Shown here: positions 1 through 10,451 of the stretch, in pieces
Position numbering within the stretch: the stretch's first letter is position 1
Layout of the letters: each line of letters starts with the position of its first letter
NCBI GenBank assembly: GCA_001662425.1
Contig: BDDC01000060.1
Span: 72,538 to 133,165 of the forward strand
Source: Chlamydomonas sphaeroides
Lineage: Eukaryota > Chlorophyta > Chlorophyceae > Chlamydomonadales > Chlamydomonadaceae
DNA: 60,628 nt
Direction: 5' to 3'
Notes under the pieces: model-generated
The model's database searches: none
What the model was told of the DNA's origin: nothing
The model's input: only the letters and a program-made list of their open reading frames with translations
Position numbers and translations under genes: made by a program

Positions 1-213
1 TGTGCAGGCTGGGGCGGAGGCGGCCGAGGGCGCAGCGCTGAGCCGCCGAGCGCGGCCCGCGGCCCCAGCTGCGCTCCCCGACCCGGCCCTCTCGCGCATC
101 CGCGCTTCCCTGACCTGGCTCCTTACCCCGCGCACTCGGTTGTATGCATCTGCCCGCCTGGCTGCTCCCTCCGGCCCCGGCACCTGGCTGCCGCTCCCTT
201 CGGTCATGCCGTT

Positions 214-309
214 ATGAAGTTTTTGGCCTCCCTCGCTATGGAGTTTTTGGCCTCACTCGCTATGAAGTTTTTGGCCTCCCTCGCTATGAAGTTTTTGGCC
301 TCCCTCGCA
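214..309 (+). repeat. 24-bp tandem repeat, 4 copies
   Basis: Four head-to-tail 24-bp units begin at 214, 238, 262 and 286. They differ by only a few bases and each starts with ATG. In the frame starting at 214 every unit reads MKFLASLA (one unit MEFLASLA). The array lies upstream of the long ORF that starts at 419 and in a different frame from it, so it is probably in a 5' leader, intron or promoter rather than in that protein. Near-perfect identity suggests recent expansion. Confidence 0.9.
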
Positions 310-418
310 CCCTCCCCGCGCCTGCAGCTCCGGCCGGCTGCTGCTGGGCCACCGGGCGCGCCAGCGCCTGACCAAGCTCCTGGGCGCAGCTCAGTCGGGA
401 CACGTCCTACTTACGGGC

Positions 419-3400
419 ATGGTAGAAGTGGCGTTTGCCGCCGAGACCACCGCTGTGCAGGCCGCCGCCGCCGCCTCGGCAGCGACCTCCATGACCGACG
501 CCGCCGCCGCGGTGGCCGGGGTGGCGGCGGCGTCGCTGACGGAGACGGCGGCGTCGGCGCCGCTCGCGGGGCGGCAGCGGACGTCGCAGTCGCTGCCGTC
601 GGCGCCGGAGGTTGCAGGGATCTCCGCGCCCGATGCAGCGGCGGGCCCAAGCGCGGCGGCGCCGCGAGCACGGGAGCCTGGCCCTGCTGGCCGGCCGGGC
701 GCGGCGACAGCGCCTGACGCTGGGCTCCGGGCGGCGGCTGCCACCCTGTTTCCTGAGGCGGGGGACTGCGAGGCAGGCGCGGCCCCCATCAGCAGCGCCA
801 CGCTGCTGGCGGAGGTGGCGCCGGCGCTCACGGCAGCAGCCGCGGCGACGGGCCCCGCGCCGCGCGTGCCGGCGGCGCCGTCGCGGAAGCCGAGCGCCGC
901 GGCGCCGGCGGAGGCGCCGCCGCCGCTGCAGCTGCAGCTGCGGGCGCCGACGCTGGGTCAGATCCTGAGGTCGGTGAACCCCAAGTGGGGCGCACTGGGT
1001 GACGAGGACCAGGACGTCGAGGCGGCGGAGGTAGCGGGCGAGCCGCGCGGCGGGGACGGGGACGGAGGAGGGGCAGGCCCCCACCGGCCCGCCGCCAGCG
1101 CGGTCGGCCTGGACAGTGGCGACATGCCGCCGCGCGGCCCCCTGGCAGCGGCGGCGGCCGCTGCCGCGGCCGTGTTCGGTGAGCAGGGCGCTGTGGAAGC
1201 GGTCGCCGATGGGCGTGCCGCTGGCGCTGGCGCCGCGGGCGGCGGCGACGGCGACGGCGACGGCGGTGGCAGCGGCCCGGCGGCGGAGGATCTGGTGCCC
1301 GAGCGCTGCTCCGCCGCCATGGGCACCTCGCTCATTGTGCGGCCGGGTCAGGAGGCGCTGCGCTTCGTGGAGCGCGGCCGCTTGCTGCTCGAGGCCCTGG
1401 GGCTGCTCTACGAGCCGCCGCCGCCGCCGCCATCCGCCGCCGCCGAGGCGGCCCGCATGCGGGCCCAGGAGGCGGCCGCCGCCGCCGCCGCCGCCGCCGC
1501 GGCTGGGACGCACTCGCAGCGGTGGCCGTTCTTTGGGCTGCTTACCCAGGCCAGCCGGCGGGTACGGCGCCAGCCGTCCGTGCTGCGTAAGGCTACAAGT
1601 ACCGGTCCCGACGGCTCGAGCCGCAACGGGCGCTCCTTCTTGGGCGGCGGCGCGGGCGCAGGCTCGGGGTCCATGGATCTCGACGCTTCGCTGACGTCGA
1701 CGCAGCACGGCGGCGGCGGCGGCGGCGGCGGCGCCGCCGCCGAATCGGGCCGCTGGGACGACAGGAGCCTGCAGCGGCGCTCCAGCGGCCTTGTTTTGGC
1801 TCTCCAGCAGCTGCTGGCGACGGGCCAGCAAGCCTCGACGACACGGCAGCGGCGGCCCGGCGGCGGCGCCTCGGCGGTGCCGACGGCGGGCCTACCGGAC
1901 TCGCCGCAGCACGACTCCGGCGGCGCCGGCGGCGCCAGCCGGTGGCGCCCCATGCGGCGCAGCGGCACCTCTGCGCTGACGGAGGCCCTTCAACCGGACG
2001 CTGGCGGCAGCGGCGGCGCCACCGGGCCGACGGCGGCTCGTGCCGTCGCCGTAGCCGCGGTGCTCCACAGGCTGAGCCAGGACCGCAGCGTCAGCGCCGT
2101 GCACCGCCGCAGCGTCACGACGCTCGTGCCGAGCGGCCGGCCGAGCCGCGCGGCGGCGGCGCTGGGCGCGCTCCCCAGCCCCGTCAGTCCCATCGCCGGC
2201 ACCGCTGGCTTCCGCCGTGTCAGCGGCCCGATCATCCGCGGCGGCAGCGGCGGCAGCGGCCGCAGCGGCCTGGCGGCGGCGCTACTGTCGCACCTGCCCG
2301 GCGCGCGCCGCCGCTCCGCCCTGGTGTCCTCGGACGGCTTGGGCAGCAGCTCCGCCAGCCACCCTCGCAGCGCCGGCAGCGGCGCCGCCGCCGTCGCGAG
2401 CGTGTTGCTGCCCCGCACGCTGCCGAGCAGGGAGTCGCCGCCGGTCGCCGCCGCTGCGCTCGTACTGCTGCCGCCGCCGCCGCCGCTACTGGCCGCTGCG
2501 GGCACCAGCGCACAGCCCCGCCGTCCGCCGTCCGACGCAGCTCAGGCGCAGCAGCAGGGCGGCAGCAGCTGCAGCACCGACAACGCCGTCGCCGCAGCAG
2601 CTGCCGACGTCGACACCCTCTGGTCTAGCAGCGTTACGCAGGCGCTGAGGGGTGCCGCGACCGGCGGCCGGCCGCTTAGCAGCCCCAGCCTTGCCGGCCG
2701 CCATGTGCTTGCGTTGGCGCCGGCGGCCGCACGGTCCCCGCCGTCCGTGGGGCCCGCGGCCGCCGGCGCGCGCTCCGGCTGGCGCTCCGCGGATGACACT
2801 GCAGCTGTCGGCGCCAGCGTTTCCGCTAATGCCCGCATCAGCGGTGCCAACTGGGCGCATCCGACGGCGGCGCTGCCGGATTCTGCCTTGGGTAGCGGCG
2901 ACGCCAGCGGCGGCGGCAGCGGCAGCATCGACGGCCGCAACGGCAGGCTCCTGGCAGACCTGGTGGCGGTGGCGGCGCCGCTGCCGCCGCTGGAGGACCT
3001 CGGCGTGCCGCCGGCGGCCCCGACGCCGCCCCATGACGACGGCGGTCGTACGCTGCCACGGCCGACGACGCTGCAGCCGGGCTGGCGGCGGCAGTCGCTG
3101 CTGCGCGCCGTCAGCTACGGACCCCAGCGCCCGCCGATGCGCTTGATGACGTGCCCACCCACCCGCGATGCCGACACCGACGTCGCCGAGGCGTACGGCG
3201 GCCCGCCGGCCTCTTCCGCTGGACGCCTAGCCAGCAGCAGCGGCAGCGGCACTGCGGGTGCGGCCGCCGCCCGACAGCGGCGGTGCCCTTCCCGCAGCTC
3301 CTCCGCAGCCGCTGTGCAGGACCTGGGGCCCTCGGGCCGCGGAGCGCGCTACCCCAGCGCCTCCGCCGGAGCGGGCGCGGGCGCAGCTGGCGCAAGCACC

Positions 3401-5197
3401 CAAGCAGCGGCCGTGGCGGCGGCTTCCTCTGCCGGAGGCGGCGGCCGGCAGCGGCGGCGCAGCCACCTACTGGACACCCTCGCCAGCGGCTGGGTCCGGC
3501 TGTTCAGCCAGGGGCCGTTCGGACGGCACAGCGGCCAGAGCGGCTCCGCACACTGCCCGGGCCCGGGCCACGGGCACAGTGGCTCCGCGAACGCGTACGG
3601 CAGCTCGCTGCACGGCGAAGGGCAACCGTTCTCGTACGGCAGCGGCGAGGGCTCGATGCGCACATCACTGTACGGCATCAGTGAGGCGGCGGCGGTCGGC
3701 GGCCGCCGCAGCGACAACGGCGGCGAGCACGCGCTGCCGCCGCTGCCGCCGTCGCCTGGCCCCGCGGAGCTGTGGCCGACGGGAGCCAAGCCGGTCGCTG
3801 TGGATGTGGCGCCGGTGGCGGGCGAGTTTGCGCCCTTCGACACCACGCTGTCGTTCCGTGGCGCCCTCGCCGTCAGCACTCCCCCCTTGGGCAGCCAGGA
3901 GGGCAACGCTGGCGGCGCCGCCGGCCTCACGGGCGCCTCGGGTGGCCGCTGCGAGATCTGGCCCGAGGGCGCGGAAAGCCCTCGGCTGGCGGTTCCGCCG
4001 CACGCGCTGCCGCTGCCGCTGCCGCTGCCGGCGGCGGCGGCGTCGCCTACATCCAGCGCCGAAGGCGGCCGCCGACCGCCCCGGCGCCGCAGCCTGGCGG
4101 CGGCGCTCCGGCTGCCACTTGATGCCGCCGCCGCCGTGCTGCGAGGTGGCGAGCCGGCGCCCGCCAAGCCCGCCACGCGCGCGCCGCCTGCTGCGGCGGC
4201 CGACGTTGACGCGGCGGGCCGGCGGGGCCTGGTGTTTGCCAAGGTGCCGCCGCCGCTGGCGGACTGCCCCCGCGCCGCTGAGGCGCTGCGGGCGGTGCAG
4301 GAGGCGGCGGTGCGGCTGACAGTGGCCGACGACGACCCGCGGCTGGCGGCCGCTATGGGCTGCGCGCTCTACCACGCGACGCTTGGTGCGGTGGTGGGGT
4401 GCTTGGGACGGCTACTGGCTCCTGCCTGTGCCGGGGGCGGACGCGGCCAGGCGACCCTGCCGCAGCATCTGCACGGGCTCACGCGGCGGCCATGCAAGCG
4501 CCTGTGCATGTACCTGTGCTGCTGGCGCGTCTGGCCTCGTGGAAGCTACAGCTAGGCTTTGCCAGCCAGCAGTCATGCCGGCCTGCTGAAGCTGCCCGCA
4601 TGGTCCCTCCAGCATTGCCCCTGATCATTGCCCCTGCTCGGGCGCTGAGCGGAGCCTCACCTAGCGGCCCGCCCCCTGCTGTCGCTGCCACGGGAAGCCC
4701 CCTCTAATCCACTACCTGGCCTAGCATACTCACTTGCACTGCCGGCGTCATCTACCCCCGTGTGCCCGCCCGACCCCGCCCGCTGCGGTCGCTACCGCCT
4801 CAACCCACGGCCCCTCGTACGCCGCAACCCCTTACCCCCTCGCCACCTCATGTGCGCTGCTGACATGCGCCTGGCCCTGCCCCTGACTAGTTGACCTGCA
4901 ACAGGGCTCAGGCTCATCCTGAACGTGCCTCGACTCCCGTGCCCGCCCTCCTTGACTGCAGAGGTGCACGGCATGCCCGGCATCTCCGTCTCGGCCTCCA
5001 CCGTCAGCCATCCGACTGGCCTGGAGCCAGCTGACGGCGGCGCCAACGGCACCAGCAGCGACGCAAACAGCGCCGCAGCGGGCCGCCGCAGGGGCGGCCT
5101 GTTCCGAGTGCGCTGGCGGCGCCGCAAAGCTGCGACGACGGCGCTCCCGGTCACGTCGGCAGCGGCGCCGCAGTCGGTGCCGGCGGTGTCGCTGTGA
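419..5197 (+). CDS. Large Ala/Ser/Gly/Pro-rich, probably disordered protein
   Basis: The reading frame is open from ATG 419 to 4555 (1378 codons). Composition is extreme: poly-Ala, poly-Gly, poly-Pro, Ser-rich and Arg-Arg-Ser patches, with no domain I recognise. Shadow ORFs occur in other frames because the DNA is so GC-rich. This frame is preferred for its length and for Ser/Arg patches resembling phosphorylation-rich disordered proteins. Two ends are possible. Unspliced, it stops at 4555. Spliced, a donor at 4386 (g|GTGCGG) joins an acceptor at 4961, keeping phase, and the protein continues in 4962-5197 as ...ALYHATLEVHGMPGISVSAS..., ending in a basic patch and stop. The spliced end reads more naturally. 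The start is uncertain: an upstream exon outside the window is possible. Function unknown. Confidence 0.55.
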
Positions 5198-7244
5198 GCA
5201 GCGGGCGCACCGGCGGCCGCATGCCGCCCGGTGTGGCCTGGTGGCGCCGCGGGAGCTCTGCGCTGGCCCTTTCGTTGGGCGGCTGGTACCGCTGCTTAAG
5301 TACAGCTTCCCGGGACAAGCGAGGGGGGCCGCTTCGGACATTAACCCCATTAACCCCATGACCCGCCATTGGAAACGAACGAGGCTTACCGCGGCCTCCC
5401 AGGCGACGGCCCAGGCGGCGGCGCAGGCTGAGGCTCAAGGCATGGCGGCATGCGTTCGCAGCATTGGTCGGGAGGCGCCCGGGCCCAAGTATGTGACGCG
5501 CTATGGTCGCAGCAGTAGCAGCTACGGAGGCCGGGCCGGCTCTGGATGGTGCGGGCGAAGAATTCGGTTTGACGGGCTGCATGCCAGCGCCTCGTGCCAG
5601 GACGGCGCTGGCAGGGCGCTGGGGGGGGGCGCTCGTTAGCAACGTGCTGCAGGTCCTGTGGTTGGTTCTTTGGCGCCGTGCATTCGCTGTGCTGCGTGTT
5701 GGCGTCGTGTGCGGGGAATGGCATGGATGCCACGTGCGCGCCGCTGGCCCGGATCATGGATGCCTGCAAGCCATGCGGCGGTGGGGCGGACGATGTGTGC
5801 ATGCTGTTGAAGACGCGTGAGTATGCGTGCGCAGCGAGCAAGCATGCTCGCAAAAGCGGGCGGCAGCGCGTGCGTTGACTTGGCTCTGGGCAGCACCGGG
5901 CGTGCACTGCGCATAGCATGAGCGGGACACCAAAGGAAGTAGCGAGTATGTTGCTGCGTCGTACATCGCGTGCTGGCAACATGCTGCAAGAGGCGCTGCG
6001 CTGCGCCATGGACGGACAGGGGGTGGATGCAGGGGTTGGGGGCAGGTAGATGAATGTTGGGCTGGCGGGGTGGCGGGCGGGGCGGGTGGCTGAGGTGAAG
6101 CTGCCCGTATGGGCTTCTATTGCGGTGGGCACGACGCCGGGGGCTAGGGCGGGTGGGCAAATGGCCGCACACGGAAGCGCACGCGTGACGTCGTTGGCGC
6201 ACGCAAGGCTGGTGCGACGGAGAGGGTGCTGCCTGGAAGGGCAGACCGATAATGTTGGCTAGGAGCGGGCTCTGGTGGTGGGGATGACGGAGTCGGGTCG
6301 GGTTGAGCAGCTGCTGCCCGCAGCTTGATCGGGCCTGGTGTGGGCCACACCACCTGCGCCCAACATCTGAAGTAAGAGACGTCGCACGTACGGGTCGCCT
6401 AGCCGCACAGGCCCCGCCGATCAGAGCACAGCTAGCGGCACACACGACGGCACAGCAGCCCCCCACGCCGCACACCTCGCAGTCCGACGGCACCGTGCTG
6501 CCCGCCACGCGCCCGCTACGTACCCAGGCCAAGTAAGGGCACTGCGCCACATCGCTGCACGCTGCCAGCTGTGCGCGGCTGCGTGTGGGGGAGTCAGCGG
6601 CGACTGCGCGCCCGAGCTGATGCCCGGCCGTAAGGAGGGGCCAAAGCGCGGGGCCGCAGCCAGGATGGACGACACGCGCGGGACGCGTGGAGCGGTGGCA
6701 GCAGGCAGCAGGGGGTGGATGGGGTCGTGGGGTTGATGGTCGGGGTGGGGTTGGGGGTGGTTGGTGGGTAGCACAATAAATACAAGACATGACGAGGCGC
6801 AACGTACCTGGGTGCTGCCAGCAGGGCAGCAAGGACGTGCCGTGGTGGCCGCTGATGGGTCCCCGCTGAAGGCCTTCAGCCCTAGGGCGCCGCAGCGTAC
6901 CTACCGGTATGCGCCAGGCGAGGGGGCCCGGGCGGCTACGGCTGCGTTCTTCACGCATTACACGAAGGCCCCGGCTCTCTGAGACTCTGACGAGGGCCCG
7001 GCGGAGGGCCCAGCGGCTGCGACGTGCACGACTTCCGTCCCCTTGCGTTGCGTTGGGCTTGCTTGGACCGGCAGGTCAACGAGATTGCGCCAAAGACGGT
7101 GGACGGAAAGAAAGATTTGGCATCCAGGCGCGTGGCGCCAGTTACTGTTACACCACGTGGCATGCAGGGGCCGCCCTCAGCAACCCACGCTCCGCCGCTA
7201 ATTACCTGCTGCACGCCCATTCCCGCTGCTATTCCCGCCCGCAG

Positions 7245-7307
7245 TGCCGCCAGCCACTCGACCGACGCATCGCTCTGCAGCAAGTTTGACACCACCGTGG
7301 GCGTCAG
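7245..7307 (+). pseudogene. Orphan SRCR exon fragment
   Basis: After an acceptor-like ...CCCGCAG the sequence reads ..AASHSTDASLCSKFDTTVGVR and then meets a donor-like GTCAGT. This matches the last part of SRCR domain 1 in the giant gene (PYSSDTTLCSKFDSVGVK, exon 13006-13061). A 20-bp stretch is identical between 7271-7290 and 13028-13047, and the exon ends at the same place in the domain. The first Cys of that exon is missing and no complete SRCR reading frame is visible around it. It is most likely a degraded partial duplication of the neighbouring gene, or a stray exon of a lost SRCR gene. Confidence 0.6.
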
Positions 7308-7830
7308 GTCAGTCAGGTGAGCTGGTCCGCCGCACCGAGTGCAGCTAACGGTAGCTGGTGCAGTCTGACGGGCCCGCTGCGTGATGAACAGTTGGCACAA
7401 CCGCTCACCGGCCGTGCATGGTGGTGAGCAGGCTGCACGGCAGCCAGCCCATCCAGCAGCAGGGATGCATGGGACCGCGCATGGCTGGGCGTGAGCCATG
7501 CACACACTGCGTCCTCGTCACTTCAGTGCATGTTGCTCTCGGGGGGACAGGGCGCGTAGAGGGCTCCGGCCGGCTCCGTCCCCGGTCGCCCTAACTCCTT
7601 AAATCACGGCGCCAATCCCCGGGCTCCCACCGGCTTGCTTGCCGCCCTATCAATAACAGCTAGCCGCCTTGCTGCCCAGCGTCTTGCCAAGGTTCGAGCA
7701 GCTGACCACATAGGGCGGCGCGCTGCTGGCGCACTGCCGAGCCACGTAGCGCTTCACGGAGGCCAGGAACACCGCGCGCGGCCGCGCTTGGTGTCGGCGG
7801 GGCCGCCGATGCCGACTTCGACGCTGCCGG

Positions 7831-7858
7831 CTGCGGGCTGCGGGCTGCGGGCTGCGGG
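7831..7858. repeat. 7-bp tandem repeat
   Basis: Four perfect CTGCGGG units in a GC-rich stretch. No coding context is recognised around it. Confidence 0.8.
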
Positions 7859-8259
7859 CAGGGGAAGAGCTCCGCCAGCTTCGCCTCGAAGGCCTCGGCC
7901 TGCTCGCGAGGCGCCTCGCGAAGCAAGGCTGCTGGCGCGGCTCGGCTTGGCTCGGCTGCTTGGCGCTTCGCCGCGCCCGGACCGTGCCGTGCGGGGATTG
8001 CTGTTTCGGGTTGTGAGATACTAAGCTGTGATCAACACCATCGGTTAATTGTTTTGTTGTCGCCGGGCGTGTGCGCACGGCTGTACCTCTACGGTGTCCT
8101 GCGCTGAGCAACCCGCAGGGTGCGGCGGATTGGGCAGCCGGCGCGCGCGGACCAGGACTTCCCGTTCCCTATCCCGTATCATGCCACGCTGTACGGATAA
8201 GCTGAAGCCGGTTCATACATTGACATAAATGCATTACACATCCACTGTACAAAAAGGTC

Positions 8260-8700
8260 AAAGGGGGCCGGATTGAGAATCCGGAGGTGCCGTTCACAGC
8301 CTGATGGCCAAGGGCGTCATTTGTCATCTCCAACTCATATCATTTTCAACCACGAAGGGCCAGATTGTGACCCGAAGGCCGATGTGTTCCCCCGAAGGGG
8401 TGGCATGTACATTGTGCGCCACCGCAACACAAATGCAGCTCGCGCGGCCGGCGGAGGGTCTGCGCCGCCGGCCGCGAGGGATTTTGGGGCTGCTGGCCGC
8501 TTGCGGGCCGCCAGCATGTTGATGGGGCCCAAGGCGGTATGTAACAAGCCCTCGTTGACCCCTGGTTCCGTACTCCGTGACTGCCCTTCGCTATCTAGCT
8601 ATAACGCTGTTATCGAGCCCCAAGGGCAGTCCGAACCGAAAGGGCGCCGAGAGATAGCCGGCGAAGGGCGACAGGGCTCTGACAAAGGGCCTTACAATTG
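8260..8700. other. Hairpin-rich segment, possible mobile-element remnant
   Basis: Several perfect inverted repeats crowd into 440 bp: 8268-8274 with 8278-8284 (CCGGATT/AATCCGG, 3-nt loop); 8444-8454 with 8465-8475 (GCGGCCGGCGG/CCGCCGGCCGC, 10-nt loop); 8580-8588 with 8622-8630 (ACTGCCCTT/AAGGGCAGT). A further imperfect arm pairs 8584-8596 with 8652-8668. AAGGGC/GAAGGG motifs recur through the segment. No protein is supported. This could be a foldback or MITE-like element, an LTR fragment or a structured RNA. I see no target-site duplication that would settle it. Confidence 0.4.
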
Positions 8701-10378
8701 AGGAGCAGCAGACTCAAAGTAAGCGCCGAGCACAGGCGCAACTAGCAGCGCAGGCGCTCGCCAGCCAACCAGGGGCGCGGCACCGGGCGCCGCGCCCCAG
8801 CCCCAACAAACAGAGGCGAGCACCAGCGCGGCACCCCCGCACGCACGCGCGCCAAGCCCTGTAATCATGAGAAGTGGCACCCCGTTACGCCGGACACAGG
8901 GAAGTCTGCGAGCGAGGGCCCGCCCAGCGCCGACAGCCGAGAGCCCGCGAGGGCAAGCCACGCACACACCAAGCAAGGCGCCCACTACTAGGCACGCCAC
9001 CCGCCGCCGCCAAACTTGGAGGTACAGGGCAGCTGGGTGGAGTCCCAAGCGTAAAACCCTCCAGCGGCGGCGTACGGGCTGCCCCGGACAGGGGCCACAA
9101 ACAGAGAACCAACTCTCACGATCGGTCAACGGGGCGGCGCCCCCTGAGGTCCACCTGGCGACCAGCACGGCGCCCAGAGCCCTAGCTGTCCGCGAAGCAC
9201 CAGCACGGCAGCGCAGTGCGACAATCGCGGGCACTACTGGCCTTGAGTGACGACGGGACGGACCAGGGGCTCGCCGCCGCCCTGGCGGCGGCAGCGGAGA
9301 GAGCGGCAGCAGGGCCTGGCAAGGAGACACAGACCAGGGCGGGAGCGCGCGCGGGGTTTCGCGCGCGGGTGGGAATGAGTAGAGTGCTCGAGCAGCACAG
9401 CGATGTATGTGCTAGCTCCGAGAGAGGCAGAATGCCGAACGAGGTGCGAGTGCAGCGCGAAGCTGCTCAGGGCAGTCGTACCCTCCGTACGGAACTATGC
9501 TCAGTGCCGGCACCGAGAACACGACACCTACCGCCCCGAAAGGAGACGCACGCACGCCCGCACACACGGACCCGCCACGCAATACGCATAGGCCTCGCCT
9601 CCGTATCGGGAATCACTGCAAGCAGAAGCACCCATTCCGCATCAGTACTGGCCGGGCTCGGATCGATGCCTGGACAACTGCGTGCGGCCTCATCCGCAGT
9701 AGAGATTGCGATGTACGCCTCAACAACGGGCCGGAGCAGTGCGCCAGCTCCACTGCAAGCAGGCCGGCATGTAGAGCGCAGAAGAACGCGCGGGGAACGT
9801 GGTAGTCAGCATAGGCGGCGGTTGCCCGGACATGCGGAGTTAGGTGTAACTCATGCTGCGGGCGGTTTGGGGCCTGCTGTCGGGCGCGTGCGACCAGCCC
9901 CTGTGGCACCTTCATCAAATCAGGAAGGATATGATGTGCTGTGCGGCGCACGCCTGCACACTTGTTTCGTTCGACCACCACCGATACGCATGCCTACAGC
10001 AGAGCTATGTGAGAATGCCAGCTATGACGCTACTACTGTATGTCTGTGGCTAGTGCATGGCTGAGTACTCGGTGCCTACGGAGCGCGTATGCTGCTGCAT
10101 GCGGAGCATGCATGTATGCATGCATGTCGGTAATTGTGAACTTCATGCGCATGGGCCAATACGCCAACCAGCATACATACTAAGGCTCTATGATACAGTG
10201 AATGCAGTATGTACCTCTGCTCCACTCGGCGTCAGTGAAATCCGTGTCGTCACACCTGCGTGCTGCCTCCTCTCGGTGGTCTGTGGCGGGCACGTTAATG
10301 GGGCCTCATACACCACAGATACCTAGAAGAGGTCAACGTTGCGGCCATGCTACGCCGCAAGCCGGCGGGCGCATTCGC

Positions 10379-10451
10379 ATGTCGACTTGGCGCTCCGCAA
10401 GTGTCCTGGTCGCAATCCTCGTCATCATGCCCATGAAGGGGCATGGCCAAT
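10379..10451 (+). CDS. Exon 1: signal peptide
   Basis: ATG at 10379 opens 24 codons, MSTWRSASVLVAILVIMPMK then GHGQ: a short basic start, a hydrophobic core, and a polar end suited to signal peptidase. A consensus donor GTAAGC follows at 10452. The intron ends in CCTCCCCCAG at 10760. Phase 1 here plus CT at 10761 gives a Ser codon and runs in frame into SEPLMLPRALRPEVV. This phase match is my main reason for placing the gene start here rather than at the in-frame ATG at 10772, which would leave the lectin domain without a secretion signal. Confidence 0.8.

Larger units (their letters stand above)
5198..10378. other. Long region without a convincing intact gene
   Basis: About 5.2 kb separates the stop at 5197 from the signal-peptide exon at 10379. 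ORFs on both strands are short, overlapping and low-complexity, as expected by chance in GC-rich DNA, and none shows a domain. Items seen inside are a decayed SRCR exon copy (7245-7307), a 7-bp tandem repeat (7831-7858), a hairpin-rich stretch (8260-8700) and a palindrome cluster of GCATGC/ATGCAT near 10095-10135. GC content visibly falls from the left end towards 10 kb. The last few hundred bases presumably carry the promoter of the giant gene; I could not pick a reliable TATA box. Confidence 0.6.

Noticed and set aside
407..4375. Long ORFs on the minus strand and other frames across the GC-rich left end (up to about 470 codons)
   Set aside because: Stop codons are rare by chance in such GC-rich DNA. 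These frames are Arg/Ala/Pro runs without domains and overlap the longer + strand frame.
8692..9330. Minus-strand ORF of 212 codons with hydrophobic stretches
   Set aside because: Trp/Cys/Arg/Ala-rich composition, no domain, no supporting splice pattern, and it adjoins the hairpin-rich segment. More likely chance in GC-rich DNA.
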